A stretch of DNA of 64,000 nt from Acidobacteriota bacterium (GTDB lineage: Bacteria > Acidobacteriota > Thermoanaerobaculia > Gp7-AA8). A program made the translations under genes and the position numbers. Every line of letters starts with the position of its first letter. The stretch's first letter is position 1. Where the stretch lies: contig QHVT01000003.1 of assembly GCA_003223645.1 (NCBI GenBank), positions 558,001 through 622,000 of the forward strand, read 5' to 3'. Positions 8,983-17,704 of this stretch are shown here, piece after piece. The notes under the pieces were generated by a model. That model did not search any database. It had not been told where the DNA came from and saw only the letters and a list, made by a program, of their open reading frames with translations.

Positions 8983-9023
8983 ATCACTTCTGCCCTCTGC
9001 CTTCTGCCTTCTGCCTTCTGCCC
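8922..9023. repeat. Heptamer-armed palindrome, GCAGAAG type, copy 1 (ftsL/ftsI junction)
   Basis: Five tandem GAAGGCA-type heptamers (8922-8958) face four to five CTTCTGC heptamers (about 8986-9023) across a 27-base loop. The arms are almost perfectly complementary. The left arm is translated as the FtsL tail, the FtsL stop lies in the loop, and the right arm ends 17 bases before the ftsI start. Confidence 0.95.
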
Positions 9024-9040
9024 TCATCGGGGCAGGCGTG

Positions 9041-10957
9041 ATGGCCCTCCAACAAAAGCGCCTCCTCCAGCTCTTCGCAGTGCTCGCGGCGTGGGCGCTC
9101 ATCGTCGGCGCGCGTCTCGTTCAGGTCCAGCTCGTCCGCCATCAGCACTACGTTGCGCGTGCGAGAGCGCAGCAGGAGCGGACGCTCGCGCTCAACCCCG
9201 TGCGCGGCTCGATTTACGACGCGCGGCATCGCGTTCTCGCGGAAAGCGTCGCCGCGGAGTCGATCTACGCCGATCCGCAGGCGATCACCGACAAGGGCGG
9301 CGTCTCGAAAAAACTCGCGAACGTCACCGGTGTCAACGCGCGTGAGATCGAAGCGAAGCTGCGCGCCAGTGGGAGCTTCGCGTGGATCGCGCGGCAGCTG
9401 CCGCTCGAAACGACGCGCGCAGTGCGCGCGCTGAATCTGCCCGGTATCTACTTCCTCGAGGCGCATCGCCGCTCGTATCCCCGCGCGATGCTCGCCGCGA
9501 ATGTCATCGGCATGGTCGGCGTCGACGGCGACGGACTCGCTGGCATCGAGCATTCGTTCGATCGCGACATCCACGGCACGCCCGGAAAAGTCACGCTGCT
9601 GAAAGACGCGCGCAAGGGGATGTATCTCGTCGGCGGCGAAGGCGCGAACGCGCCGAAGGACGGGCACCACGTCGTTCTCACGATCGACTCGGTCATCCAA
9701 TTCATCGCCGAGCGCGCGCTGCAGAGCGCGGTGACGAAATATCGCGCGGCCGGCGGCTCGGTGATCGTCATGGATCCGAACGACGGCGCGATCCTGGCGA
9801 TGGCGTCGGCGCCCACGTTCGATCCGAATCACTTCGCCGATTTTTCGCCCGCCGCGTGGCGCAATCGCAACCTGCAGGACAACTACGAGCCGGGATCGAC
9901 GTTCAAGATCATCACCGCCACGGCCGGACTCGAAGAGCGCGTCGTCACGCCGTCGCAGATTCTCGACTGCGGCAACGGCGAGATCACCGTCGCAAACGTC
10001 ACGATTCACGAGCACGACGGACATCGCTACGGTCTCCTTTCGTTCGAAGACGTGATCGTCAACTCGTCGAACGTCGGCGCCGCGCGCGTCGGACTCGCGC
10101 TCGGCGAGCAACGCTTCTACGGCTGGATTCGCCGCTTCGGATTCGGCGAGCGCACCGGCATCCCGCTGCCCGGCGAAGCGAGCGGCCTCTTGCGCCGCGC
10201 GGAGAAGTGGACGCAGGTCTCGCCGGCGAGCATCTCGATCGGACAGGAGATCGGCGTGACGCCGTTGCAGGTCGTCCGTGCCGTCGCGGCCGTCGCGACC
10301 GGCGGCCTGCGTGTTGATCCGCGCATCGTCGAGCGCGTCGTCGACGACGACGGCCTGACCATCTCCGAGCCGCCGCGTCATCCGCCGGTGCGCGTGATGT
10401 CGGAGAAAACAGCGGCGGTGATGAACGAGATTTTGAAGAACGTCGTCGCGCGCGGAACCGGAACGCAGGCCGCGCTCGCCGATCACGTCGTCGCCGGAAA
10501 AACGGGAACGGCGCAGAAGGCCGGGCGCGGCGGATATTCTGCCGACCGCTACGTCGGATCGTTCGCCGGATACGTTCCCGCCGATCGTCCGCGCCTCGCG
10601 ATCCTCGTCGTGATCGACGAGCCGCGCGGCGAATATTACGGCGGCACCGTTGCCGCGCCCGCGTTCCGCGAGATTGCCGAAGCGACGCTGCGCTACCTCG
10701 GCGTTCCGCCGTCGCTGCCGTCGCGATCGATCGGAATTGCGCCGCCGGTGCTGGCCGCCTTTTCGCAACATGCACCGGCAGGCACGGCCGCGGGCGTTCC
10801 CGACCTGCACGGCCTCGATGCGCGCGCGGCGATCGCGCGCGCGGTCGCCAGCGGCCTCACGGTCGAGGCCACGGGAAGCGGAGTGGTGACTTCACAACAA
10901 CCCGTCGCCGGCGGAGCTTTGCCGCGCGACGGCAAAGTGCGATTGACCTTGTCATGA
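9041..10957 (+). CDS. ftsI: Peptidoglycan transpeptidase FtsI (PBP3) with C-terminal PASTA domain
   Basis: This is the divisome class B penicillin-binding protein that cross-links septal peptidoglycan. The 638-residue product has an N-terminal membrane anchor (LLQLFAVLAAWALIVGARLV), a dimerisation module from about residue 55 (LNPVRGSIYDARHR) and the transpeptidase domain with SxxK in GSTFK (Ser about 286), SSN (about 341) and KTG in AGKTGTAQK (about 487). A single PASTA repeat follows from about 584 (GVPDLHGLDARAAI). The open frame extends up to 8912, but that part is only repeat DNA; I chose ATG 9041 after the repeat. The stop overlaps the murE start by 4 bases. Confidence 0.96.
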   Translation: MALQQKRLLQLFAVLAAWALIVGARLVQVQLVRHQHYVARARAQQERTLALNPVRGSIYDARHRVLAESVAAESIYADPQAITDKGGVSKKLANVTGVNAREIEAKLRASGSFAWIARQLPLETTRAVRALNLPGIYFLEAHRRSYPRAMLAANVIGMVGVDGDGLAGIEHSFDRDIHGTPGKVTLLKDARKGMYLVGGEGANAPKDGHHVVLTIDSVIQFIAERALQSAVTKYRAAGGSVIVMDPNDGAILAMASAPTFDPNHFADFSPAAWRNRNLQDNYEPGSTFKIITATAGLEERVVTPSQILDCGNGEITVANVTIHEHDGHRYGLLSFEDVIVNSSNVGAARVGLALGEQRFYGWIRRFGFGERTGIPLPGEASGLLRRAEKWTQVSPASISIGQEIGVTPLQVVRAVAAVATGGLRVDPRIVERVVDDDGLTISEPPRHPPVRVMSEKTAAVMNEILKNVVARGTGTQAALADHVVAGKTGTAQKAGRGGYSADRYVGSFAGYVPADRPRLAILVVIDEPRGEYYGGTVAAPAFREIAEATLRYLGVPPSLPSRSIGIAPPVLAAFSQHAPAGTAAGVPDLHGLDARAAIARAVASGLTVEATGSGVVTSQQPVAGGALPRDGKVRLTLS

Positions 10958-12411
10958 AACTGCGCGATCTCTTACGCGATGTTCCGCTGCGCTCGACGCG
11001 CGACGATCTCAATGCCGAGATCACGAGCGTCACGCCGGACTCGCGCCTTGTAAAGCCGGGCGCCCTCTTCGTGGCGATTCCCGGCACGGCGAAAGACGGC
11101 GCGCAGTTCATTCCGCAGGCGCGCGAGAAAGGCGCGGCTGCCATTCTTACGGATTCCGACGTCGACGATCCGCGCGCCGCGCTCGCGCTCATGGCCGCGA
11201 ACTTCTATAGCCGTCCCGCGGAGAAGCTCTCGCTCGTCGGCGTCACCGGTACGTCAGGGAAGACGACGACGACGCGCATGATCGAGTCCGTCTTCGATGC
11301 CAGCGGAGAACCGGTTGGATTGATCGGAACGATCGAGTATCGCGCGGGCGAGGAAAAGTTGACGGCCGACCGCACGACGCCGGACGCGGTCGTGCTGCAC
11401 GAATGGTTCGCGAAGATGGTCGACGCCGGCGTGCATCACGCCGTAATGGAAGTCTCGTCGCACGCGCTCGCGCTCAAGCGGACGTACGGCATCCACTTCG
11501 CCGCGGCCGTGTTCACGAACCTCTCACGCGAGCACTTCGATTTTCACAAAGACTTCGAGGACTACTTCGCCGCGAAACGAATCCTCTTCGATCAGATCGA
11601 CCGCACGCACAAGACCGCGATCGTGAACATCGACGACGAATACGGACGCCGCCTCGCGAACGAGCTCGGCGACGCCGCGATCACGTTCGGCAAGAGCGAC
11701 AACGCGCACATCCATCCGGCGTCCGACGTGTCGATCGACGTCGAAGGATTGCGCGGCACCGTGATCACACCGCTCGGCAAAGTCCGCGTCGAGTCCTCAC
11801 TCCTCGGCTTGCCGAATCTGTACAACTGGCTCGGCGCGATCGGCGCGTCGATCTCCGTCGACATACCGGTCGCGACGATCGAAGCCGGCATTCGCAATTT
11901 GAAATCCGTGCGCGGCCGCTTCGAGCGCGTCGGTGTGGCGCAGGCTTTCCAGCCTGCGTCCCCTACAGTGATCGTCGACTACGCGCACAAGCCCGACGCG
12001 CTCGAGAAACTGCTGCACGCGGTGCGCGACATCGCACAGCAGCGCAAGGTCACGATCGTCTTCGGCTGCGGCGGCGATCGCGATCGCGGCAAGCGTCCGG
12101 AGATGGGCCAGATCGCCGCGCGGCTCGCCGACCGCATCGTAGTCACGAGCGATAACCCGCGCAGCGAAGACCCGCGCGCGATCATCGACGAGATCACGAA
12201 CGGCATCAACGGCAAGGAGTACGCGGCGATCACCGACCGCCGCGAGGCGATCGCGCGCGCGATCGCCGAGGCGTCGAACGACGACGTGATCGTGATCGCC
12301 GGCAAGGGACACGAGACCTACCAGGTAGCGGGCGATCAGGTGATTCACTTCGACGACCGTGAAGAAGCGGAATTGGCGTTACAGAAAAAGACATCGAGAA
12401 ATCGTACTTGA
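10954..12411 (+). CDS. murE: UDP-MurNAc-tripeptide synthetase MurE (meso-DAP adding)
   Basis: It adds the third amino acid to UDP-MurNAc-L-Ala-D-Glu. The 485-residue protein has the N-terminal Mur domain, the ATP loop GTSGKTTTT at residues 99-107, the central YGIHFAAAVFTNLSREHFDFH block and the C-terminal VVTSDNPRSEDP. DNPR in this position is the known marker for meso-diaminopimelate specificity. The 4-base overlap with ftsI implies coupling. Oddity: residues about 328-338, just before the conserved VDYAHKPDAL, read VAQAFQPASPT and are encoded by the GCAGGCTTTCCAGCCTGC palindrome also seen at 50515; related MurE proteins have no such peptide there. Confidence 0.97.
   Translation: MKLRDLLRDVPLRSTRDDLNAEITSVTPDSRLVKPGALFVAIPGTAKDGAQFIPQAREKGAAAILTDSDVDDPRAALALMAANFYSRPAEKLSLVGVTGTSGKTTTTRMIESVFDASGEPVGLIGTIEYRAGEEKLTADRTTPDAVVLHEWFAKMVDAGVHHAVMEVSSHALALKRTYGIHFAAAVFTNLSREHFDFHKDFEDYFAAKRILFDQIDRTHKTAIVNIDDEYGRRLANELGDAAITFGKSDNAHIHPASDVSIDVEGLRGTVITPLGKVRVESSLLGLPNLYNWLGAIGASISVDIPVATIEAGIRNLKSVRGRFERVGVAQAFQPASPTVIVDYAHKPDALEKLLHAVRDIAQQRKVTIVFGCGGDRDRGKRPEMGQIAARLADRIVVTSDNPRSEDPRAIIDEITNGINGKEYAAITDRREAIARAIAEASNDDVIVIAGKGHETYQVAGDQVIHFDDREEAELALQKKTSRNRT
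11934..11970. repeat. In-frame palindromic insert inside murE (GCAGGCTTTCCAGCCTGC)
   Basis: The perfect 7-bp-arm palindrome GCAGGCT-TTCC-AGCCTGC spans 11940-11957, flanked by GTGTGGC and GTCCCCTACAGTG. The same core occurs in the intergenic element at 50515 and again inverted at about 50544. It is translated as VAQAFQPASPT within MurE without breaking the frame. Confidence 0.8.
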
Positions 12412-12685
12412 TATCAGCGATGAAATTGCCGTACTCTAAATTGGCCCCGATCAGGTGCCGCGTTCCGGCTCCGTCGGTCGGTTTCAGCGTGGGTGGATGG
12501 ATGGGGTTCGCCAGGCAGTCTCTGGGGAAGGGGACGAGCACAGGCGACGAAACGCGGCGGAGCCGGGAGGCGGCGCCTGTGGCGCTGCGCGCGATGGCAG
12601 ATGGCAGATGGCAGATGGCGAAGCACGCCACGTTCTCGGCCATCCGCCATCGGCCATCCGCCATCCGGGCGGGCGGAGGTGCATC
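12412..12685 (+). other. murE-murF spacer with heptamer-armed palindrome (GATGGCA/GCCATCC), copy a1
   Basis: There is no real gene in these 274 bases, although frames stay open through them. The palindrome proper is at 12593-12667: four GATGGCA-type heptamers, a 25-base loop, then GCCATCC/GCCATCG heptamers. Upstream of it lies CACAGGCGACGAAACGC and a weaker GGAGGCGGCGCCTGT hairpin. A GGCGGAGG ribosome site at 12671-12679 then leads to the murF start. Confidence 0.85.
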
Positions 12686-14041
12686 GTGCCAACGCTGACC
12701 TTCGCGCAGTTGGCCGAATACGTTGGCGGCACAGTTCTGCAAGGCGACGCGATCGAGACCTCCTCCGTCGTCATCGACTCGCGCGAGGTCAAGCCGGACT
12801 CCGTCTTCTTCGCCATCAAAGGCGAGCGTCTCGACGGACATCAATTTCTTGCGCAGGCGCTGCAGACTGCGCGCGGCGCGGTCGTCTCGCAAGTACCCGA
12901 GAACCTGCCGGCGGACAAAGGCATCGTGCAGGTCGCGGACACCACGGCCGCGCTGCAGCAGCTCGCGCGCTCGATTCGCGAGCGGCAGCCGATGACGCTC
13001 ATCGGCATCACCGGCTCGGCCGGCAAGACGACGACGAAGGAAATGATCGCGACTCTCGTCGCGACCGAGCGCCGCACGCATCGCTCGTGGGGCAACTTCA
13101 ACAACCAGATCGGCGCGCCGCTCTGTCTCGACAACGTTCCCGACGACGCCGAAGTCGTCGTGAGCGAGATGGGCATGAACCACAAAGGCGAGATCGCGCA
13201 GATCGCGGGTCTCATGCGTCCCGACGTCGGCGTCTACACGAACATCGGGCCGGTGCACATCGAGTTCTTCGGGACGATCGAGAAGATCGCAGAGGCGAAG
13301 CGCGAGCTGCTCGAGAACCTGCGCGAAGGCGGTACGGTCGTCGTCAACAACGACAACGAGCACGTCGTCCGCATCAGCCGCGACTACGCCGGTCCGAAAG
13401 TGACGTACGGCATCGATCACGACGCCGACTTCCGCGCGACGAACATTCGCGAGCGCGGCCTCCTCGGCACGCACTTCAATGTCGGGAACCGCGAGTTCGA
13501 GCTCGCGCTCCCGGGTCGCCATAACCTCGAGAATCTTCTCGCCGCGATCACCACCGCGCGCACGATCGGCATTTCGTGGGAAGGAATCGCGCGCGGCGTA
13601 CGCGACGTAAAGCCGGCGTATCACCGGGGAGTGATCGTCGAGTGGAGAGGCGCGACGATTTATGACGACACGTACAACTCGAATCCGTACGCGCTGAGAC
13701 GCGCGCTCGAGTTGATGACGCGGGCGGATGTCGGTGGGCGAAGAATCGCCGTCATCGGAGACATGCTGGAGCTCGGCGAGCACGAACTGAAATTCCATCG
13801 CGAAGCGGGCGAGACGATCCCGAAATCGATCGACATGGTGATCGGCGTCGGCAAGCGCACGAACGCGCTGCTCGAAGCGGCGCGCGAAGCGGGACACGCG
13901 AACACGCATCACTTCGATGACGCGCAATCCGCCGGCGAATTTTTGAAGAGCGAGATTCGCGACGGCGATCTCGTGCTGATCAAGGGCTCGCGCGGTGTGG
14001 GCCTCGACAAGATCGTGACGATGCTGGAGGCGAATCGATAA
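12686..14041 (+). CDS. murF: UDP-MurNAc-pentapeptide synthetase MurF
   Basis: It ligates D-Ala-D-Ala to the UDP-MurNAc-tripeptide. The 451-residue product starts VPTLTFAQLAEYVGG and shows the ATP loop GITGSAGKTTTKEMI, the NFNNQIGAPL block typical of MurF, HRGVIVEWRGATIYDDTYNS and GDMLELGEHE. I chose the GTG at 12686 because a GGAGG ribosome site lies 7 bases upstream and the Mur N-domain begins there; the frame is open further upstream only because the repeat arms lack stops. The last base overlaps the mraY ATG (ATAATG arrangement). Confidence 0.97.
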   Translation: MPTLTFAQLAEYVGGTVLQGDAIETSSVVIDSREVKPDSVFFAIKGERLDGHQFLAQALQTARGAVVSQVPENLPADKGIVQVADTTAALQQLARSIRERQPMTLIGITGSAGKTTTKEMIATLVATERRTHRSWGNFNNQIGAPLCLDNVPDDAEVVVSEMGMNHKGEIAQIAGLMRPDVGVYTNIGPVHIEFFGTIEKIAEAKRELLENLREGGTVVVNNDNEHVVRISRDYAGPKVTYGIDHDADFRATNIRERGLLGTHFNVGNREFELALPGRHNLENLLAAITTARTIGISWEGIARGVRDVKPAYHRGVIVEWRGATIYDDTYNSNPYALRRALELMTRADVGGRRIAVIGDMLELGEHELKFHREAGETIPKSIDMVIGVGKRTNALLEAAREAGHANTHHFDDAQSAGEFLKSEIRDGDLVLIKGSRGVGLDKIVTMLEANR

Positions 14042-15129
14042 TGCTTTACCACCTCCTCTTCCGACTGCGGGGCGTAGTCGTCGGATTCAACGTCTTCCGC
14101 TACATCACCTTCCGCACCGCCTTCGCCGCGCTGACCGCGCTCATGATCTCGTTCATCCTCGGTCCGTGGCTGATCGAGCGCATGCGCAAGATCAAGCTCG
14201 GGCAGTACATTCGCGAGGAAGGTCCGAAGTCGCACCAGGTCAAGGCCGGCACGCCGACGATGGGCGGCATCCTCATCAACGTCGCGATCATCATTCCGAC
14301 GATCCTCTGGGCCGACATCCTCAACCCCTACATCTGGATCGTCCTCTTCGTCACCGCGTCGTACGCGGCGATCGGTTTCGTCGACGACTATCGCAAGCTC
14401 GCGAAGAAGCAGAACCTCGGCCTCACCGCGAAAGAAAAATTCGGCGCGCAGTTCGTCGTCGCGCTGTTCGCGGCGCTCGCGATCGCGTACCTGCCGATGC
14501 TGAAGAACAACTACTCGACGGCGATCACGTTCCCGTTCATCAAGAACGTCGCGCTGAATCTCGGCATCCTCTACATCCCGTTCGTGATGGTCGTGCTCGT
14601 CGGGGCGTCGAACGCCGTCAATCTGACGGACGGCCTCGACGGACTCGCGATCGGCTCGACGCTCATCGCCGCGGTGACGTACACCGTGCTCACGTACGCC
14701 GCCGGCCATGCGCGCATCGCCGACTACCTGCGCATCGCATGGGTCCCGCAGACCGGCGAGCTCGCGGTCTTCTGCGGCGCGATGGTCGGCGCATCGCTCG
14801 GCTTCTTGTGGTTCAACGCGCATCCCGCCGAGATTTTCATGGGGGACGTCGGATCGCTTGCGTTAGGCGGATCGATCGGATGCCTCGCGGTGATGATCAA
14901 ACAGGAGATCCTGCTCGTCCTTGTCGGCGGTTTGTTCGTGCTCGAGGCGATGTCGGTGATCCTGCAGGTCGCCTCGTTCAAGATCACGGGCCGGCGCATC
15001 TTCAAGATGTCGCCGCTGCATCACCACTTCGAGCTCGCGGGCTGGAAGGAGACCAAAGTCGTCGTCCGCTTCTGGATCATCGCGATCATCTTCGCGATGA
15101 TCTCGCTGGCGACGCTGAAACTGCGATGA
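14041..15129 (+). CDS. mraY: Phospho-MurNAc-pentapeptide transferase MraY
   Basis: An integral membrane enzyme that transfers phospho-MurNAc-pentapeptide to undecaprenyl phosphate, forming lipid I. The 362-residue protein has about ten hydrophobic segments and all family motifs: KAGTPTMGG, GFVDDYRKLAKKQNLGL, NAVNLTDGLDGLAIG, NAHPAEIFMGDVGSLALGG and the C-terminal PLHHHFELAGWKE. The Asp pair and the later NLTDGLDG motif are the catalytic magnesium sites. It overlaps murF by one base and murD by four. Confidence 0.98.
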   Translation: MLYHLLFRLRGVVVGFNVFRYITFRTAFAALTALMISFILGPWLIERMRKIKLGQYIREEGPKSHQVKAGTPTMGGILINVAIIIPTILWADILNPYIWIVLFVTASYAAIGFVDDYRKLAKKQNLGLTAKEKFGAQFVVALFAALAIAYLPMLKNNYSTAITFPFIKNVALNLGILYIPFVMVVLVGASNAVNLTDGLDGLAIGSTLIAAVTYTVLTYAAGHARIADYLRIAWVPQTGELAVFCGAMVGASLGFLWFNAHPAEIFMGDVGSLALGGSIGCLAVMIKQEILLVLVGGLFVLEAMSVILQVASFKITGRRIFKMSPLHHHFELAGWKETKVVVRFWIIAIIFAMISLATLKLR

Positions 15130-16487
15130 GCCGGACTCTCGTCATCGGAGCCGGCAAGTCCGGCGTTGCGTCGGCGAACTTCCTCGCCCGACGCGGTGCG
15201 TCCGTCGTGCTCGCGGACGCGAACGCGAATCCGTCGCTGCCGTTCACGCTCGACGAACGTGTCGTGCGCGCATTCGGCACGGAGGATGAGGGGCTGCTCG
15301 ATGGCGTCGAGCTGATCGTCATCAGTCCGGGCGTGCCGATGACGATCCCGCTGCTGCAGCGCGCAAACGCGCTCGCGTTGCCGGTGATCGGCGAGATCGA
15401 GCTCGCGTATCGCTATTTGAAGGGAACGGTCATCGCGATCACCGGATCGAACGGCAAGTCGACGACGACCGCGCTGATCGGCGAGATTTTGAAAATCGCC
15501 GGACGACGACCGATCGTCGCCGGCAACATCGGCAATCCCCTCATCGCTGCGATCGATTTCGAGCAGCCGCGCACATACGTGCTCGAGCTGTCGTCGTTTC
15601 AACTCGAAGCGGTCGAGTCGTTCCACGCGAACGTCGCGCTGCTCCTCAACATCACGCCCGATCACATGGACCGCTATCCGAACTTCGCGGCGTATGCGGC
15701 GGCGAAGCATCGTATTTTTCGCAATCAGGATGCGCGCGACGCCGCGATCCTCAATGCGTCGGTGACAGATGGCAGATGGCAGATGGCAGATGGCGAGCCT
15801 CTCACAGCGCCATCCGCCATCCGCCATCCGCCATCCGTGGGACGGGTGCTCCGTTTCTCCGCGAACGAGCGCGTCGAAGAAGGCGCGTGGCTCGACGGCG
15901 AGGAGATGGTGCTGTGCGTTGGCGGCGAAGAGCGCCGCATTCCGCGCGCGTCGCTGAAACTGCAGGGCAACGCGAACGTGGAGAACGCGCTCGCCTCGTG
16001 GCTCGCGGCACGCACGGTCGGAGTGAACGACGTCGACATGCAGATCGCGTTCGGCACATTCACCGGACTGCCGCATCGCATGGTGCTCGTGCGCGAGCTC
16101 GACGGCGTGCGCTGGATCAACGACTCGAAAGGAACCAACGTCGACGCGACGCTGAAGTCGCTCGAAGGCTTTGCGCCGTCGAGCGTGATCCTGATCCTCG
16201 GTGGGAAAGACAAAGCCGGCGAGTTCGAGCGGATGCGCGAGCTCGTGCAATCGAAAACGCGTGCCGTGCTTACGATCGGCAAGGCCGCGGACCGCATCAG
16301 CGACGCGCTCGAAGGCGCAGCCGCGATCGTTCCCGCGCACGACATGCAACGCGCGGTCGACTGGGCGCGCGCGAACGCGAAGTCGGGCGAAGTCGTCCTG
16401 CTCTCGCCGGCGTGCGCGAGCTTCGATCAATACAGAAACTTCGAACATCGCGGCGAACACTTCGAAGAGTTGGTGAGAGCGCTGTGA
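15126..16487 (+). CDS. murD: UDP-MurNAc-L-alanine:D-glutamate ligase MurD
   Basis: It adds D-glutamate to UDP-MurNAc-L-Ala. The 453-residue product opens with the Rossmann-like VIGAGKSGVASANFLARRG and has the ATP loop AITGSNGKSTTTALIG, AGNIGNPLI, VLELSSFQLE, LLNITPDHMDRY and WINDSKGTNVDAT. The start is the ATG overlapping the mraY stop by 4 bases. Residues about 214-238 (beginning TDGRWQMADGEP) have no counterpart in MurD families: they are the translation of a complete GATGGCA palindrome inserted in frame between RNQDARDAAILNAS and RVLRFS, i.e. in the central domain after the metal-binding block. Confidence 0.96.
   Translation: MSRTLVIGAGKSGVASANFLARRGASVVLADANANPSLPFTLDERVVRAFGTEDEGLLDGVELIVISPGVPMTIPLLQRANALALPVIGEIELAYRYLKGTVIAITGSNGKSTTTALIGEILKIAGRRPIVAGNIGNPLIAAIDFEQPRTYVLELSSFQLEAVESFHANVALLLNITPDHMDRYPNFAAYAAAKHRIFRNQDARDAAILNASVTDGRWQMADGEPLTAPSAIRHPPSVGRVLRFSANERVEEGAWLDGEEMVLCVGGEERRIPRASLKLQGNANVENALASWLAARTVGVNDVDMQIAFGTFTGLPHRMVLVRELDGVRWINDSKGTNVDATLKSLEGFAPSSVILILGGKDKAGEFERMRELVQSKTRAVLTIGKAADRISDALEGAAAIVPAHDMQRAVDWARANAKSGEVVLLSPACASFDQYRNFEHRGEHFEELVRAL
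15768..15837. repeat. Heptamer-armed palindrome inside murD (GATGGCA/GCCATCC), copy a2
   Basis: Four perfect tandem heptamers (GATGGCA three times, then GATGGCG; 15768-15795) are followed by a 13-base loop and four perfect GCCATCC heptamers (15809-15836). The arms pair at six of seven positions per unit. The whole element is in frame inside murD and contains no stop in that frame. Confidence 0.95.
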
Positions 16488-16582
16488 GAAAGCAGAAAGA
16501 AGAAAGCAGAAAACAGAAAGGATTTGGGCACACGAGCGTGCCGAAGCGGAGCATTTCTGCTTTCTGCCTTCTGCTTTCTGAT
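16488..16582. repeat. Heptamer-armed palindrome, GCAGAAA variant, copy 2 (murD/ftsW gap)
   Basis: The left arm GCAGAAAGAAGAAAGCAGAA plus ACAGAAAG is followed by a loop holding GGGCACACGAGCGTGCC (a small hairpin). The right arm is TTTCTGCTTTCTGCCTTCTG plus CTTTCTG. It starts at the murD stop and lies about 25 bases before ftsW. It is a degenerate relative of the GCAGAAG element at 8922. Confidence 0.88.
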
Positions 16583-16605
16583 TTCCCGAAGCCCGAGGAT
16601 GCCCA

Positions 16606-17697
16606 ATGAGCCGGAAGCTGACTTACGACTCGTGGCTGTTCGGCTCGGCGATGCTCATCCTCGTCGTCGGGATGGTGATGATCTACAGCGCGTCGGCGAT
16701 CATCGCGACGCAGCGCTTCGGTCACGGTCCTTATTACTTCCTCGCGCGGCAGGTCGCGTTTCTCGCGGGCGGTGCGATCGCGATGGTCGTGCTGATGCAC
16801 ATGAATCCCGCGCTGCTGAAAGACAAGCGCGTCGTGTACGGCGCGCTCGCGGCGGTCGGGCTCGCGCTCATCCTCGCGCTCTTCCAGTCGCCGATCAACG
16901 GCACGCATCGCTGGATCGTGTTCCCGTTTTTCCAGCTGCAGCCGTCGGAGCTGGCGAAGCCCGCGATCGTGCTCTTCTTCGCGTCGTATCTCACGCGCCG
17001 CGAGGAGCGCATCAACGAGCTGACGACGCTCCTGCCGCTCGGCTTCATCCTCGCGCTCTTCGCCGGACTGATTCTTCTCGGCCGCGACTTCGGCACCGCG
17101 ACGGTCATCATCGTCGTCGTCTCCGGAATGGTCTTCGCGGCGGGACTCGCGTGGCGCTACGTCGCGATGTTCGCGATGGCGCTCATTCCGATCGGCGGCT
17201 ACTTCGCGCTCAGCGCCGCGTATCGACGCGAGCGACTGCTGACGTTTCTCAATCCCGAAGCCGACTCGCAGGGCGCCGGCTTTCAGGCGTTGCAGTCGCT
17301 CATCGCGCTCGGCACCGGCGGCGTCCGCGGCCTCGGCATCGGCAACGGCCGGCAGAAACTCTTCTTCCTTCCCGAGCCGCACACCGATTTCATTTTCTCG
17401 ATCATCGGTGAAGAGCTCGGATTCGTCGGCGCGATCATGCTCGTCGGCGCGTTCGCGTTTCTCGTCTGGCGCGCGTTCCGCGTCGTCCGCTACAGCCAGG
17501 ATCGCTTCGCGTTCTACGCGGCGCTCGGCTGCACGCTAATGATTGCGATCCAGGCGCTGATCAACGTCAGCGTGGCGCTCTGCCTTCTTCCGACGAAAGG
17601 ACTGCCGCTGCCGCTGGTCAGCTACGGAGGCTCATCGCTGATCGCGAGTCTCATCGCGGTCGGGCTGCTGCTGAATTTTTCACAACAAGCGAGTTGA
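16606..17697 (+). CDS. ftsW: Peptidoglycan glycosyltransferase FtsW (SEDS)
   Basis: A SEDS-family polymerase that extends septal glycan strands with FtsI. The 363-residue protein has ten predicted membrane helices and the signature blocks GTHRWIVFPFFQLQPSELAK, GRDFGTATVII, NPEADSQGAGFQALQSLIA and FLPEPHTDFIFSIIGEELGF, ending LPLVSYGGSSLI. Its position between murD and murG distinguishes it from the RodA paralogue encoded at 36108. It is preceded by a palindrome, and murG begins 7 bases after its stop. Confidence 0.97.
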   Translation: MSRKLTYDSWLFGSAMLILVVGMVMIYSASAIIATQRFGHGPYYFLARQVAFLAGGAIAMVVLMHMNPALLKDKRVVYGALAAVGLALILALFQSPINGTHRWIVFPFFQLQPSELAKPAIVLFFASYLTRREERINELTTLLPLGFILALFAGLILLGRDFGTATVIIVVVSGMVFAAGLAWRYVAMFAMALIPIGGYFALSAAYRRERLLTFLNPEADSQGAGFQALQSLIALGTGGVRGLGIGNGRQKLFFLPEPHTDFIFSIIGEELGFVGAIMLVGAFAFLVWRAFRVVRYSQDRFAFYAALGCTLMIAIQALINVSVALCLLPTKGLPLPLVSYGGSSLIASLIAVGLLLNFSQQAS

Positions 17698-17704
17698 CAT
17701 CGAA

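Noticed and set aside
8984-10810. A 608-codon open frame antisense to ftsI
   Set aside because: Same reason: FtsI on the plus strand has all catalytic motifs, and the antisense product is low complexity.
12455-12685. 77-codon N-terminal extension of MurF
   Set aside because: The extension lies in repeat DNA; the GTG at 12686 has a proper ribosome site and begins the Mur domain.
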